Source: Prevotella dentasini JCM 15908 | GTDB lineage: Bacteria > Bacteroidota > Bacteroidia > Bacteroidales > Bacteroidaceae | DNA: 64,000 nt | Assembly: GCF_000614065.1 (NCBI RefSeq) | Contig: NZ_BAKG01000004.1 | Span: forward strand, 101,387 to 165,386 | Direction: 5' to 3' | Part shown: piece after piece, positions 18,559 to 29,363 of the stretch | Layout of the letters: the number at the start of each line of letters is the position of its first letter | How positions within the stretch are numbered: the stretch's first letter is position 1 | Made by a program: the position numbers and the translations under genes | Notes under the pieces: model-generated | Databases searched by the model: none | What the model was told of the DNA's origin: nothing | Seen by the model: the letters and a program-made list of their open reading frames with translations, nothing else

Positions 18559-19417
18559 CTAATGCGTGAGGATTTCTACACCATGTTCGGTCATGACGAA
18601 AGTATGTTCCCATTGTGCCGACGGCTTTTCGTCGCCTGTAATGACTTCCCATCCGTATGGGTCATCGGCATCCAAGAATACTTTCCATGTCCCCATGTTT
18701 ATCATAGGCTCAATGGTGAACACCATGCCGGGCACCAACAGCATCCCCGTCCCCCTGTGTCCGAAATGCACAACGTCGGGCTCTTCATGGAAATCAAGCC
18801 CCACGCCATGTCCGCACAGGTCGCGGACAACGCCATATCCGAATTTCTCGGCATGCTTTTGGACGGCATGTCCTATGTCTCCTACGAACGAATAGGGCTT
18901 GGCAGCCTCTGCTCCGATTTCCAGACACTCCTTGGCAACACGTACCAACTGCTCTTTCTCGGGAGTTGTCTTTCCTATAATAAACATTCTGCTGGCATCT
19001 GCGTAATAGCCGTCTACTATTACTGTCATGTCTACATTGATAATGTCGCCTTCCTGCAAAACATCTTCCGCCTTGGGTATTCCGTGGCAAACCACCTCGT
19101 TGATACTTGTGCAAACGCTCTTGGGATAGCTTCATAGTTAAGACAGGCAGGAATGGCGTTGTGTTTCTTGCAGTATTCCATGCAGATGTCGTCTATTTCC
19201 TGTGTGTTCATACCCACATGGATGGCCTCGGCAACTGCGTCAAGGCAGCCCGTGTTGACAATGCCGCTGCGGCGTATACCTTCTATTTGTTCTGGGGTCT
19301 TTATAAGATTACGCGTCGGAACGATTTTACCTTTCTTTTCCATCGCCATAATCTTCAAATCCATTTCCGTTGGCTCTTGCCCGATAGGCAATGCCATCTT
19401 CTCTTTTTCAAGTTCAT
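18559..19417 (-). CDS. map: Methionine aminopeptidase (two apparent frameshifts)
   Basis: Removes the initiator Met from nascent proteins. The metal ligands are visible: Asp in NVDMTVIVDGYYADASRMF, His in CGHGVGLDFHEEP, Glu in FTIEPMI and QWEHTFV. A break near 19130 (GAAGCTATCC for GAAGGCTATCC) separates ...CLNYE from the following GYPKSVCTSINEVVCHGIPKAEDV. A second break near 19381 separates the short N-terminal extension MNLKKRRWHCLSG from QEPTEMDLKIMAMEKKGK. The extension resembles the N-terminus of Bacteroides MetAP, which is why the start is placed at 19417; that part is inferred from memory of homologs. Repaired length is about 286 residues. First gene of map-tsaD-cinA. Confidence 0.9.
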
Positions 19418-19509
19418 CCTTTATCCGTTACTGTTTTATCTGTAAAAGCATTGCCCGTGAAGGCTCTACCGACAGGTATGTCTGCTGCTTTGGGCAGTCT
19501 TTTCCTCTG

Positions 19510-19540
19510 CAAAAGTACTATAATATTAATACAATGCAAA
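19510..19540 (-). promoter_or_regulatory. Promoter of map-tsaD-cinA
   Basis: On the minus strand TTTG (19540-19537), a 19-bp spacer and TACTTTTG (19517-19510). This leaves a leader of about 90 nt before map. Confidence 0.75.
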
Positions 19541-19700
19541 ATAATTAACGCTAATTTAGTGTACATTCTGGCGATAAGCCATAGGCTTGTTGCCGGGAAA
19601 TATTCTGTAGGTCTTTCCCTGTTGCCTCACCGGGCGAAGCCGTTGTCTTTTCCCACCAACCGTAAGTCCTGTTATCCCGACTTTCAGATGAGGCGTTTGC

Positions 19701-20179
19701 CTAATACCGCTTGATGGCACGATCCATTTCCCTACGGTCTTCCTTTTCTTTCAGCGTCTGCCTCTTGTCGTATTCTTTCTTGCCTCGCGCAAGGGCAATG
19801 TCTACCTTGGCCCGTCCGTTGGCATCAATGAATACCAATGTGGGAACAATTGTATAGCCGGTGTCTTGGCCTCCTCCTCCAGTTTATGAATTTCTCTTCG
19901 TGTGAGCAGCAGCTTTCTCAACCGCTTGGCTTCGTGGTTGGCATACGAACCATAAAAATAGGGTGATATGTTCATTCCCTGAAGCCACATCTCTCCTTTG
20001 TTGATAAAGCAGAAAGTGTCTACCAAAGATGCTTTCCCTGCCCTTATTGATTTGATTTCCGTCCCCGTCAGAACGATTCCGGCAGTAAAGGTGTCGATAA
20101 AGTAATACTCGAACGAAGCCTTCTTGTTTCGTATTTGTACAGGAGACTTGCGTCTTATTTCTTGTTCTTCCTTATTCAT
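19701..20179 (-). CDS. smpB: SsrA-binding protein (one apparent frameshift)
   Basis: Binds tmRNA and delivers it to stalled ribosomes for trans-translation. The N-terminal part carries [33 protein letters not shown], and the C-terminal part carries [13 protein letters not shown] residues ([29 protein letters not shown]). The frame breaks near 19860 (ACACCGGC for ACACCGGGC); with one base added the junction reads [14 protein letters not shown] and the protein has 159 residues. Its ATG overlaps the stop of the preceding DMP19 gene by four bases, so the two are translationally coupled. The tmRNA gene is not in the window. Confidence 0.94.
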
Positions 20180-20678
20180 TCTTCTATCGTTGCAAAGTCG
20201 GTTATATGGTCATCTATGTATGCCGCTATCATGTTAGTCCATTGTTCTTCGTTTACAATAAAGTCATCATCGTATTGGTCGAACTCCGGCATCTGTTCAT
20301 ACAGGGCCATAAACTCTTCATCCGTCATGTCTTGCTCTATGGATTCGTGATATCTCTCATAGTACTTCTTGGCATGTCGGATATGCGTGTAAAGTGTTTC
20401 AAGCCCCCAGTTACGCACGGCGACGGCAAAAGGATTCTTAAAGATAAATGCGCCAAAGCGTTGTGAATAAGCTGCACGTATCCTCCATCCATCATTTCGT
20501 CGTGCAGGTAATGCCATGCCAGCAGCGTTATTTGGTCGGTATTAAGCTGCTGCATGTTTTCCGCGTTCAGCTGACCACCGATGGTCTCTTCTATTGCGTT
20601 GACGAATGTCTGCACGAAGGTGTCCATTTCCTTAGAAGCCTCCCTGAGCACGCTGTCTTTAATCTTTACTTCTAACAT
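20176..20678 (-). CDS. DMP19 / DUF4375 family protein (one apparent frameshift)
   Basis: The N-terminal part [21 protein letters not shown]...[18 protein letters not shown] joins [35 protein letters not shown] after adding one G near 20459 (AACGCTTTGG to AACGGCTTTGG). The repaired protein has 167 residues and matches the alpha-helical DMP19/DUF4375 family, with its conserved QLI-NGYG-F--NPFA core. Function unknown. It is the first gene of a two-gene operon with smpB, driven by a perfect promoter. Confidence 0.82.
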
Positions 20679-20751
20679 TATGTTATTATTTTATTTTTGA
20701 AAGAGTGTCTGCAAGCCGTAACGTCAGTGCAGCCGAAACACATTTAGATTG

Positions 20752-20783
20752 CAAAGATAGGATTTTTATTGATAATAAACAAA
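20752..20783 (-). promoter_or_regulatory. Promoter of DMP19-smpB
   Basis: On the minus strand TTTG (20783-20780), 20 bp, TATCTTTG (20759-20752). Perfect consensus; the leader is about 70 nt. Confidence 0.85.
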
Positions 20784-21193
20784 GGCATATTGAAAAACAT
20801 TATCCCGCCAAACGGCAAAATAATTGTTTTCCGGGCAGACCTTATAGTTTTGCCCATGCTAAGCGTCTTCTTCGAGATAACGGCTATACGTGTTTGTGGC
20901 AAATACTGACACAAAAATAGTTGCAGGCTGCAAGTGTCGCCTTGGCTGTGTCATTTAGTCTGCTGACGGCTTTGCGGCTTGTATGCGTCAGAAGGAGTCT
21001 CTTTGAATAGATGATGCAGTTTTTTAACCCAACACCCGCACGCCCACGTGTTGGTTTCGTAATGTTACAAGAAAAATATTAACAGGGTAGAGGATTTAAT
21101 CAGCTTAATTAAATAGTTGAATATAATGTGGTAATTATTTGATAATCAAATATTTTGTAGTTTGTAATTTGATATTAGGATAATCATTGTGCG
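20784..21193. other. Gene-free stretch with one hairpin
   Basis: No gene recognised. The only clear structure is CCAACAC (21029-21035) pairing with GTGTTGG (21048-21054). Confidence 0.5.
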
Positions 21194-21250
21194 AAAGTGC
21201 CTGAACCGCGGTGTCAAAGTGCCGTTTTCACACAATGGGAACGGCACTTT
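21194..21250. repeat. Phased palindrome array, GAAAGTGCC family (three modules)
   Basis: AAAGTGCC cores begin at 21194 and 21216 (22 bp apart). A reverse-complement copy AACGGCACTTT lies at 21240-21250, giving 11-bp arms with AAAGTGCCGTT at 21216-21226. It sits in the gap before the MORN gene promoter. Confidence 0.7.
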
Positions 21251-21439
21251 GATGAGACCATCTCGCCCTTTCCATCTGCCAGCCTTGAGTTTTTCTTGAC
21301 ATAAAATGAAAATGTCAGCAACACAAAAGCATCTCTGCCGTCTTCAGTTCTTAAGTTTGTTCTTGTCCGACTGTTCACAGCGGCCCGGCCATAGAGTAGG
21401 AGAGAGGCTATTGATAGTTTGTTAAAAAAAAGTTAGATA

Positions 21440-21471
21440 TTTGTGCATAAACCAAGAAAACGTTATCTTTG
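21440..21471 (+). promoter_or_regulatory. Promoter of the MORN gene and glgB
   Basis: TTTG at 21440-21443, a 20-bp spacer, TATCTTTG at 21464-21471. Perfect consensus, 37 bp before the likely start. Confidence 0.85.
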
Positions 21472-21508
21472 CATTTGTAGAAGTCAATAACTATTAATTA
21501 AAAGAATC

Positions 21509-22621
21509 TTGAGAAATCTATATATCGCAATCATATTGTCTGTTTTCCCAGTTTTGTCATACGCCCAGAAGATTGAGACAGGCTCGTATATCACCAAGGA
21601 CGGGGGGCAATACTATGGTGAGCTTTTCCGGGGCAAGCCATACGGAAAAGGCAAGACCATATACAAGAATGGAGATACCTACGAAGGAGAGTATGAAAAG
21701 GGAAAGCGGCAGGGAACGGGAACATACACCTTTGCTGACGGCGAAAAATATACGGGGCAATGGTTTCAGGACCAGCAACACGGTCAAGGGATATATATAT
21801 TCAAGAACGGTAACAGATACGACGGTCTGTGGTATAAGGACTATCAGCAGGGACATGGCAGGATGTATTACTACAATGGCGACATCTATGACGGTACTTG
21901 GGTGAATGACCAGCGGGTTGGGCTGGGAAAATATATCTTTTCAAACGGAGCCTTCTACGATGGTATGTGGAAAGGCGACAAGAAGAATGGACACGGCCGC
22001 TTTGACTGGGGCGACGGCTCCTCCTTTACCGGCGACTGGGTGAACAATGTCAAAGAGGGCAAGGGCATCTACATTTATTCTGATGGCGACGAATACAACG
22101 GCGACTGGAAGAACGACCTGCAAAACGGGAAAGGTGTCTATAAGTTCAAGGACGGAGACTGCTACGAAGGAGAATACCTTGACGGAGAACGGACAGGGCA
22201 GGGAATCTTCTCTTATAAGAACGGCGACAAGTATACGGGGCATTTCCTGAAAGGGCAGAAATCCGGATTCGGTACAATGACGTGGCACAATGGCGATATA
22301 TATGTAGGAAACTGGGAACGCGACCTGCAGAATGGTCAGGGAAAGCTGACGAAGAAGAACAAGGATGTAATTGAGGGACAATTCCGCGACGGTAAGGTAG
22401 AGGGACTTGTCATCATACATTTTGGCGATGGCAGCCGTTTCAAGGGAACTTATCATAACGGCAAGCGAAATGGAGATGCTGTCGAAGAAGACGCCAGCGG
22501 AAAACGTTTTGAGGGTTCTTACAAGAACGATGTGCGCGATGGAAAATTCATAGAGCGCGACAGTAATGGCAATATCACTGCGCGCGGCTTCTACGAAAAT
22601 GGGAATAGGCATACGAATTAA
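21509..22621 (+). CDS. Exported MORN-repeat protein
   Basis: A 370-residue protein with a signal peptide (MRNLYIAIILSVFPVLSYA, cleavage before QKIE) and then about 14 MORN repeats of 23 residues following the pattern Y-G-W-G-GxGxY--NGD-Y. Examples are GEYEKGKRQGTGTYTFADG and GDWVNNVKEGKGIYIYSDG. MORN arrays form an elongated beta-ribbon and bind lipids or proteins; no enzyme domain is present. The start is TTG at 21509; no ATG is in frame before the signal peptide, though a missing base making AATCATGAG could be the true start. It is 32 bp ahead of glgB and shares its promoter. Confidence 0.88.
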   Translation: MRNLYIAIILSVFPVLSYAQKIETGSYITKDGGQYYGELFRGKPYGKGKTIYKNGDTYEGEYEKGKRQGTGTYTFADGEKYTGQWFQDQQHGQGIYIFKNGNRYDGLWYKDYQQGHGRMYYYNGDIYDGTWVNDQRVGLGKYIFSNGAFYDGMWKGDKKNGHGRFDWGDGSSFTGDWVNNVKEGKGIYIYSDGDEYNGDWKNDLQNGKGVYKFKDGDCYEGEYLDGERTGQGIFSYKNGDKYTGHFLKGQKSGFGTMTWHNGDIYVGNWERDLQNGQGKLTKKNKDVIEGQFRDGKVEGLVIIHFGDGSRFKGTYHNGKRNGDAVEEDASGKRFEGSYKNDVRDGKFIERDSNGNITARGFYENGNRHTN

Positions 22622-22653
22622 GCGAATACGAATTTTAAAAAGACACATACACC

Positions 22654-24731
22654 ATGGTAACAAGAAAGACCAGCACTAAGAAGCAAACGGTCTCCAGTGC
22701 TAAGGATAACGAATCTGCCCCACAGCTGATGGGACTTGTAAGGAACGACCCGTATCTTGAGCCATTCGGCGATGCCATCCGCGGCAGACATGAATATGCA
22801 GTGCGGAAATTGGAACAGCTAACCCAGAACGGGAGGCAATCGCTTGCTGACTTTGCAAGCGGCTACGATTACTATGGACTCCATAAGTCGGAGACGGGCT
22901 GGGTGTTCAGGGAATGGGCACCCAATGCCACTGACATCTATCTTGTCGGTGATTTTAACGGATGGACTGTCAACGAACAATATCGCTGTAAGCGCGTAGA
23001 GGGAACGGATAACTGGGAACTGGAACTCTCTGAACAAAAAATGAAACATGGCGACCTCTACAAGATGCGCGTGTTCTGGAATGGAGGAGAAGGGGAACGA
23101 ATCCCTGCTTGGGCACAGCGCGTGGTGCAGGACGAGAATACGAAAATATTTCCGCGCAGGTCTGGAATCCTGAAAAGCCATACGAATGGAAGCACAAGGC
23201 TTTCAGGCCCTCGGTATCGCCTCTGCTTATCTATGAATGTCATATAGGCATGGGGCAGGATGCAGAGAAGGTGGGTACATACAGGGAGTTCAAGGACAAT
23301 GTCCTGCCACGCGTGGTAGCCGACGGATATAACGCCATTCAGATTATGGCGATTCAGGAACATCCGTATTATGGCAGCTTCGGCTATCACGTCAGTTCGT
23401 TCTTTGCCGCCAGCTCACGTTTCGGGACTCCTGAGGAGCTTAAGGAACTCATTGACGAGGCGCACGGAAACGGGATTGCCGTCATCATGGATATTGTCCA
23501 CTCGCATGCGGTGAAGAACGAAGTAGAGGGCTTGGGAAACCTTGCAGGAGACCCAAATCAATATTTCTATCCGGGCGACAGGCATGAGCATCCGGCTTGG
23601 GATTCTCTTTGCTTCGACTATGGTAAGGACAACGTCGTGCATTTCCTGCTGTCCAATTGCAAGTACTGGCTGTCCGAATATCGCTTTGACGGTTTCCGCT
23701 TCGACGGAGTTACCTCCATGCTGTATTATAGCCATGGATTGGGAGAGTCGTTCTGCAACTATGGTGATTACTTCAACGGGCATCAGGATGATAATGCCAT
23801 CTGCTATCTGACGCTGGCAAACTGTCTGATTCATGAGGTAAACGAGAATGCCATCACCATAGCGGAGGAAGTGTCGGGCATGCCGGGGTTGGCGGCCAAG
23901 TTTTCCGACGGCGGCTACGGATTCGACTATCGTATGGCAATGAACATTCCCGACTTCTGGATAAAGACAATCAAGGAGTTGCCCGATGAGGCATGGAAGC
24001 CTTCTTCCATTTTCTGGGAGATTAGGAACAGGCGTGCCGACGAAAAGACCATTTCGTACTGCGAGTCCCACGATCAGGCCCTTGTGGGCGACAAGACTAT
24101 AATCTTCCGTCTGATTGATGCGGACATGTACTGGCATTTCAGGAAAGGGGATGAAAACGAGATGGCGCACAGAGGCATTGCCCTTCACAAGATGATTCGT
24201 CTGGCAACGGCAGGTGCCATGAACGGCGGCTATCTCAATTTTATGGGCAATGAGTTTGGGCATCCTGAATGGATTGATTTCCCACGCGAGGGTAACGGCT
24301 GGAGCCACAAGTATGCGCGCAGGCAATGGAATCTGGTAGACAACCATGAGCTTTGCTACCATTACTTGGGCGATTTCGACAAGAAAATGCTTGAAATCAT
24401 CAAGAGCGAGGATAATTTCAATGATACGCCTGTTCAGGAGATTTGGCACAACGATGGCGACCAGATACTGGCATTTAGCCGCGGCGGGTTGATATTCGTC
24501 TTCAACTTCTCGCCGACCCGGTCTTTTTCAGACTATGGCTTCCTCGTTTCCGAAGGCTCGTATAATGTTGTATTGAATACGGATGCCCCGGAGTTTGGAG
24601 GATACGGCTTTGCCGATGACAGCGTAGAGCACTTTACGAATGTCGATTCTGCATATTCCGGCCAGCACAAGGGATGGTTAAAGCTCTACATACCTGCAAG
24701 GAGTGCGGTTGTTTTGCGAAAGAAGAAGTAA
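22654..24731 (+). CDS. glgB: 1,4-alpha-glucan branching enzyme (one apparent frameshift)
   Basis: GH13 enzyme that introduces alpha-1,6 branches into glycogen. After an N-terminal CBM48-like domain (GWVFREWAPNATDIYLVGDFNGW), the catalytic core shows YGSFGYHVSSFFAASSRFGTPEE, the nucleophile region YRFDGFRFDGVTSMLY, the acid/base region ITIAEEVSGMPG and SYCESHDQALVGDKT. The break near 23149 (ATTTCC for ATTTTCC) separates DENTKIF from SAQVWNPEKPYEW. The repaired length is about 692 residues, in the normal range. Co-transcribed with the MORN gene; no other glg gene is in the window. Confidence 0.95.
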
Positions 24732-24806
24732 TGTTAGGTTATATAATGGTAAGCCGTCGGAGCGCATGCGTCTGATGGACTTTCCATTATATTTTATAGA
24801 GGGACG

Positions 24807-25757
24807 ATGGAAAAGAAGCTCATGAAAGCATTATGTTCCGGCATATTCTGCATATTCTCGTTTTGTTACTTGTATTTCTACCAAGCTGACATCATGGGGA
24901 TATCTCAGCATCTGGCCTCTAACGGACAGACTTTCTACAGGCCTCTTGCAGGCGCAGTGCTTATAACGATGGTGCTGAAGCTCATACAGACGGGCGTCAA
25001 CTCGTTGGCAAAGCTGTCGAAGAGAAGCCATGCCCTGACGTATCTTCCTTCCATATTGATTCTTACAGCGTTGTCCAGCATTAGTCCTGATGTGATTCAG
25101 GACATGAGGCTTTTGTCTTGGGTCTGGCTTTTCCCTCTATTGCTTATTCTGTCCGGCTTGCTGATAGTCTTCGCCAAACGCTATCAGCCCTACGAACCCG
25201 AGTTAAGGTCTTTGGGATTCCTTTCGCAGCTGGTCTGGATAAACTTAGGCACGCTTTTTCTGATGTTTACATTCGTTGGTCTGTTCAGCAACGGTAATCG
25301 TTACTTTCATCAAAGGGCAAGGGTTGAGACTTTGATATACGACCATAAATATGCCGATGCCTTGGCTGTGATACGGCAGATGCCGCATACGGATTCCGTT
25401 ACGACGATGCTCACCATATACGCTTTGGCGCGCAGGGGGCATCTTCAGGACAGCCTGTTCGAGTATCCCTTGACGGGAGGCTCGGCTGTCTTGCGCCCCG
25501 GCCGCGTACACTCCTTGCTGCAACCTGACAGTGTTCTGATAAAGGCAACGAGGAAATCTGCCCATTATCAACTGACAGGCTTTCTGCTGGACAGGGATTT
25601 GCGCAGCTTTGCCCGCTACTTGCCGCATTACTATCCCGTGGACAGTGTTCGTCCGCGATACTATTCCGAGGCATTTTATTTGTATGCCAAAAGAATCAGC
25701 TCCCGGGATTCCATTCCTTCAGGCTCATACGCTAAATATTTCTTCAATGATAAATAA
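24807..25757 (+). CDS. Membrane protein of unknown function (DUF6057-like)
   Basis: A 316-residue protein with four hydrophobic segments: around residues 8-28, 44-62, 78-95 with 102-123, and 140-162. A soluble C-terminal half follows, with helical repeat-like segments (YADALAVIRQMPHTDSVTTMLTIYALARRGHL). The layout of membrane domain followed by TPR-like helices recalls Bacteroidota DUF6057 proteins, but it is shorter than I remember for that family and the match is tentative. It follows glgB by 75 bp in the same direction. Function unknown. Confidence 0.65.
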   Translation: MEKKLMKALCSGIFCIFSFCYLYFYQADIMGISQHLASNGQTFYRPLAGAVLITMVLKLIQTGVNSLAKLSKRSHALTYLPSILILTALSSISPDVIQDMRLLSWVWLFPLLLILSGLLIVFAKRYQPYEPELRSLGFLSQLVWINLGTLFLMFTFVGLFSNGNRYFHQRARVETLIYDHKYADALAVIRQMPHTDSVTTMLTIYALARRGHLQDSLFEYPLTGGSAVLRPGRVHSLLQPDSVLIKATRKSAHYQLTGFLLDRDLRSFARYLPHYYPVDSVRPRYYSEAFYLYAKRISSRDSIPSGSYAKYFFNDK

Positions 25758-25843
25758 TGTCTTCGTATAATCAGGAAGACGATATAAGACGAAAGAAAAT
25801 CAGGAAAACGGAGCAAGCTAAAACCTGCCTGTGAGTGTTTTTC

Positions 25844-25910
25844 AAAAAGTTCGCCAACTTTTTCCAAAAAGTTGGCGAACTTTTTCGGAAAAGTTCGCCA
25901 ACTTTTTTTT
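25844..25910. repeat. Phased palindrome array, AAAGTTCGCCAACTTT core (three modules, 22-bp period)
   Basis: GTTCGCCAAC at 25849-25858, its reverse complement GTTGGCGAAC at 25871-25880, and GTTCGCCAAC again at 25893-25902, exactly 22 bp apart with alternating orientation. Each core is flanked by A-runs on the left and T-runs on the right. It lies between two convergent genes and ends in eight T, so it probably also acts as a two-way terminator. Confidence 0.8.
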
Positions 25911-26001
25911 GTTTGGTCATTTGCTCCTATGAAGACCTAAAAATAATGTGAGCAAGAAGTCTCATAGAAAGCATCTCGGTTCTTACGGATTCTGGATAGT
26001 T

Positions 26002-28659
26002 TTACAGATTTACCAGTTCTAAAACCTTCTCAACGGCAGCATTGACGCCATCGGTGTCCTTGCCGCCTGCCTGCGCATAGTGGGGCTGCCCGCCGCCGCC
26101 GCCTTTTATCAGCTTGGCCGCCTCGCGGATAATCTTGCCGGCATTGAGCTCGTGGTCTTTCACCATGTCGTCGCTCAGCATGATGGACAGCTGCGGACGA
26201 TTGTCGTGGACGGAACCAAGGACGCAGACGAGCTTCTCGGGAACAAGCTCGCGAACCTTGAACACAATGTCCTTGGCAGATGCAGGGTCGACAGGGAGTA
26301 CGGCCTTTACTACGTTTACGCCGTTCACCGCTTTTACGTGCTCTGCCAGTTCCTTTGCAGTGCGGTCGACAGCCTGTTGGCGGAAACTTTCCAGCTCCTT
26401 CCTCATCGTGTCGTGCTCGTCAACATATTTTGCCAAGACAGCCTTCAGGTCCTTTGCATTGTTGAACATCGCCTTCAGGTCGCGCAGGGTGTCCTCAAGA
26501 AGGTACAGAGCATTCTCGCAAGTCTCGCCCGTCATGGCCTCAATGCGGCGGATGCCGGCGGCAACGCTGCTCTCGGAAACAATCTTGAAGAATCCGATAC
26601 GGCCCGTCGACGTGGCATGAATACCTCCGCAGAACTCACAGCTCGGCCCGAAGCGGACCACACGTACCTTGTCGCCGTATTTCTCGCCAAAGAGAGCCAC
26701 CGCCCCCATCTTCTTTGCTTCCTCTATCGGAGTGTCGCGGTACTCTCCGATGGGATAGTCCTTGCGAATCATGGAGTTTACCAGACGTTCTACCTGACGC
26801 AGTTCCTCGTCGGTAATCTTCTGGAAATGAGATACGTCGAAGCGCAGAGTGTCGGGACTGACGTATGACCCTTCTGCTCGGCATGCTCGCCCAGCACCTG
26901 CTTCAAGGCATAGTCGAGCAGGTGGGTTGCCGTGTGGTTGGCAGCAGAGGCGTCGCGCTTGTCGGTATCCACGCAGGCCATGAACTCCGCCTCAGCGTTC
27001 TTCGGCAGTTCCTTTACGATGTGGATGCTCTGGCTGTTCTCGCGCTTGGTGTCGATGACGCTGATGGTCTCGTCTTCGCTGACCAATACACCCTGATCGC
27101 CTACCTGTCCTCCCATCTCGCCGTAGAAGGGAGTATAATCGAGAACCAGCTCGAAGAAACTGTTCTTTTTCTGTGTTACCTTTCTGTAGCGCAGGACGTG
27201 GCACTCGTGTTCGGTATAGTCGTAGCCGACAAACTCCTGCTCGCCTTCTTTCAGCACCACCCAGTCGCCGTTCTCTACAACGGCCGCATTGCGCGCGCGC
27301 TCCTTTTGCAGGGCCATCTCGTTGTCGAATTGCTTCTCGTCGACGGTATATCCGTTTTCGCGGCAAATCAGTTCGGTCAGGTCAAGGGGGAAGCCATACG
27401 TGTCGAAAAGGCGGAAAGCCTCCCTGCCGTCAAGCTGCTTCTTGCCCTGCGCCTTCAGTTCGTCCATGGCAGCGTTGAGCAGGGATATGCCTTTTCGAGG
27501 GTGCGGAGGAAAGAGTCCTCCTCTTCCTTTATTACACGGCCTATCAGCTCGCGCTGCGCAGCGATTTCGGGATAGGCCTCGCCCATCTCATGAACGAGCA
27601 CATTGAGGAGCTTGAACATGAAAGCCTCTTTCTGTCCGAGGAACGTATAGGCATAGCGGACGGCACGGCGCAGGATGCGTCGTATCACATAGCCGGCCTT
27701 TGCGTTGCCCGGCAGCTGCCCGTCGGCAATGGAGAATGTAACGGCACGCAGGTGGTCGGCAACCACGCGCATGGCAATGTCTGTCTTTTCCTGTTCGCTC
27801 TTTCCGTCGCCATTGTCGCCTGTAGCGTGGTGAAGCCGTATTTCAGGCCGCTGAGACTCTCAATCTCCCTGATGACAGGCTGAAAAATATCGGTATCGTA
27901 GTTGGAGTGTTTTCCCTGAAGCATGCGTACAAGCCGTTCAAATCCCATGCCCGTATCGATGACGTTCATTGCCAACGGCTCCAGAGAACCATCCGACTTG
28001 CGGTTGAACTGCATGAATACAATGTTCCAGATTTCGATGACCTGCGGATTGTCCTTGTTTACAAGTTCGCGTCCCGGTACCAGTGCCTTCTCTTCGTCGC
28101 TGCGCGAGTCTACATGGATTTCGGAGCAAGGCCCGCAGGGCCCCGTATCGCCCATCTCCCAAAAGTTGTCGTGCTTGTTACCGTTGATGATATGGTCGGC
28201 CGGCAGGTGCTTGCTCCAGTAGGATGCAGCCTCGTCGTCGCGTGCGATGCCCTCTTCGGGGCTGCCCTCGAATACGGTAACATAGAGGTCGGCCGGGTTC
28301 AGCTTCAATACGTCTACGAGATATTCCCACGCATAGTCGATAGCCTCCTCCTTGAAATAGTCGCCGAAGCTCCAGTTGCCGAGCATCTCGAACATGGTGT
28401 GGTGATAGGTGTCGTGCCCCACCTCTTCCAAGTCGTTGTGTTTGCCGCTTACCCGGAGACACTTCTGCGAGTCGGCGCGGCGGCGTGGTTCCGGCTCTTT
28501 GGTGCCGAGGATAATATCTTTCCACTGGTTCATGCCGGCATTCGTGAACATCAGCGTCGGGTCGTCCTTGATTACCATCGGGGCGGACGGCATAATGACA
28601 TGTCCCTTCGACTCGAAAAACTTCTTGTACGAGTCGCGTATTTCGTTTGCTGTTATCAT
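26002..28659 (-). CDS. alaS: Alanyl-tRNA synthetase (three apparent frameshifts)
   Basis: Class II synthetase for tRNA-Ala. The N-terminal catalytic domain starts [20 protein letters not shown] at 28659, with [14 protein letters not shown] and [13 protein letters not shown]. The editing domain carries ANHTATHLL and [12 protein letters not shown], which bind the editing-site zinc, and the C-terminal C-Ala segment ends ...[18 protein letters not shown]. Three one-base losses interrupt it near 27830, 27490 and 26869. Repair joins [28 protein letters not shown] and [15 protein letters not shown], giving about 886 residues. An in-frame ATG at 28689 is less family-like than 28659. It has a perfect promoter. 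Confidence 0.95.
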
Positions 28660-28701
28660 TTCGTTATTTCTTAATTTTCTAAAATTCACTCAAAAGTGTT
28701 G

Positions 28702-28733
28702 CAAAGATAATGACTTTTCACTATTTTTGCAAA
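28702..28733 (-). promoter_or_regulatory. Promoter of alaS
   Basis: On the minus strand TTTG (28733-28730), 20 bp, TATCTTTG (28709-28702). Perfect consensus, 42 bp before the start. Confidence 0.85.
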
Positions 28734-28890
28734 TAAAAAGAGTCTCAACTTCACAGGGCGAGGATGTTATTGGACTTAAATAGGCAGCAGCACAGATGTT
28801 CTTCATGTGCCATATTGACCGTAAAAGCAATATGTGGAAGCTCTCTTTTATTACTTTATACTTCTTCGTCTCATTTAAAAAGAACCCACT

Positions 28891-29229
28891 ATGTCCGAGA
28901 ATACGCGTAAACTATACTATTCTATCAAAGAAGTAGCCCAAGAACTCAATGTCTCTGAAAGTCTGCTGAGATATTGGGAGACCGAGTTCCCCCATCTTCG
29001 CCCAAAGACGACGGGCAATCGTGTGCGTCAGTATACCGACAAGGATATAGAGCAAATAAAGGTTATCTACAATCTGGTCAAGGTTCGCGGCTTCAAGATT
29101 GCGGCTGCCCGTAAGATGTTGCAGGAGAATCGCAGTGGGGCAGAGAAGAGCCAGAAAGTGATGGAAACGCTTACGTCGGTACGCGACCAGCTGAAAGAAC
29201 TGAAGAAGCAGCTTGACGGACTGGTCTAA
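28891..29229 (+). CDS. MerR family transcriptional regulator
   Basis: A 112-residue DNA-binding protein. The winged helix-turn-helix is clear: YYSIKEVAQELNVSESLLRYWETEFPHLRPKTTGNRVRQYTDKDIEQIKVIYNLV in the order expected for MerR, followed by a C-terminal coiled coil (TSVRDQLKELKKQLDGLV) for dimerisation. There is no effector-binding domain, so it is of the short type whose ligand is unknown. Similar short MerR proteins are widely conserved in Bacteroidota. Divergent from alaS. Confidence 0.88.
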   Translation: MSENTRKLYYSIKEVAQELNVSESLLRYWETEFPHLRPKTTGNRVRQYTDKDIEQIKVIYNLVKVRGFKIAAARKMLQENRSGAEKSQKVMETLTSVRDQLKELKKQLDGLV

Positions 29230-29304
29230 GCAACAGGCGTGTTTCCCATTGCCTGTAGGTCTGTATGCAACTACTTGCCTTACAGGGTATTATGATAATA
29301 TAAT

Positions 29305-29363
29305 GAAAGTGGCACTTTCGCATGACGAAAGTGCCACTTTCATGTTGCCAAAACGGTACTTTC
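29305..29363. repeat. Phased palindrome array, GAAAGTGCC family (three modules, 22-bp period)
   Basis: GAAAGTGGCACTTTC (29305-29319, perfect palindrome apart from the centre), GAAAGTGCCACTTTC (29327-29341) and AAAACGGTACTTTC (29350-29363), centred at 29312, 29334 and 29356.5. It lies in the gap between the MerR gene and rlmD, which converge, and may terminate both. Confidence 0.8.
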
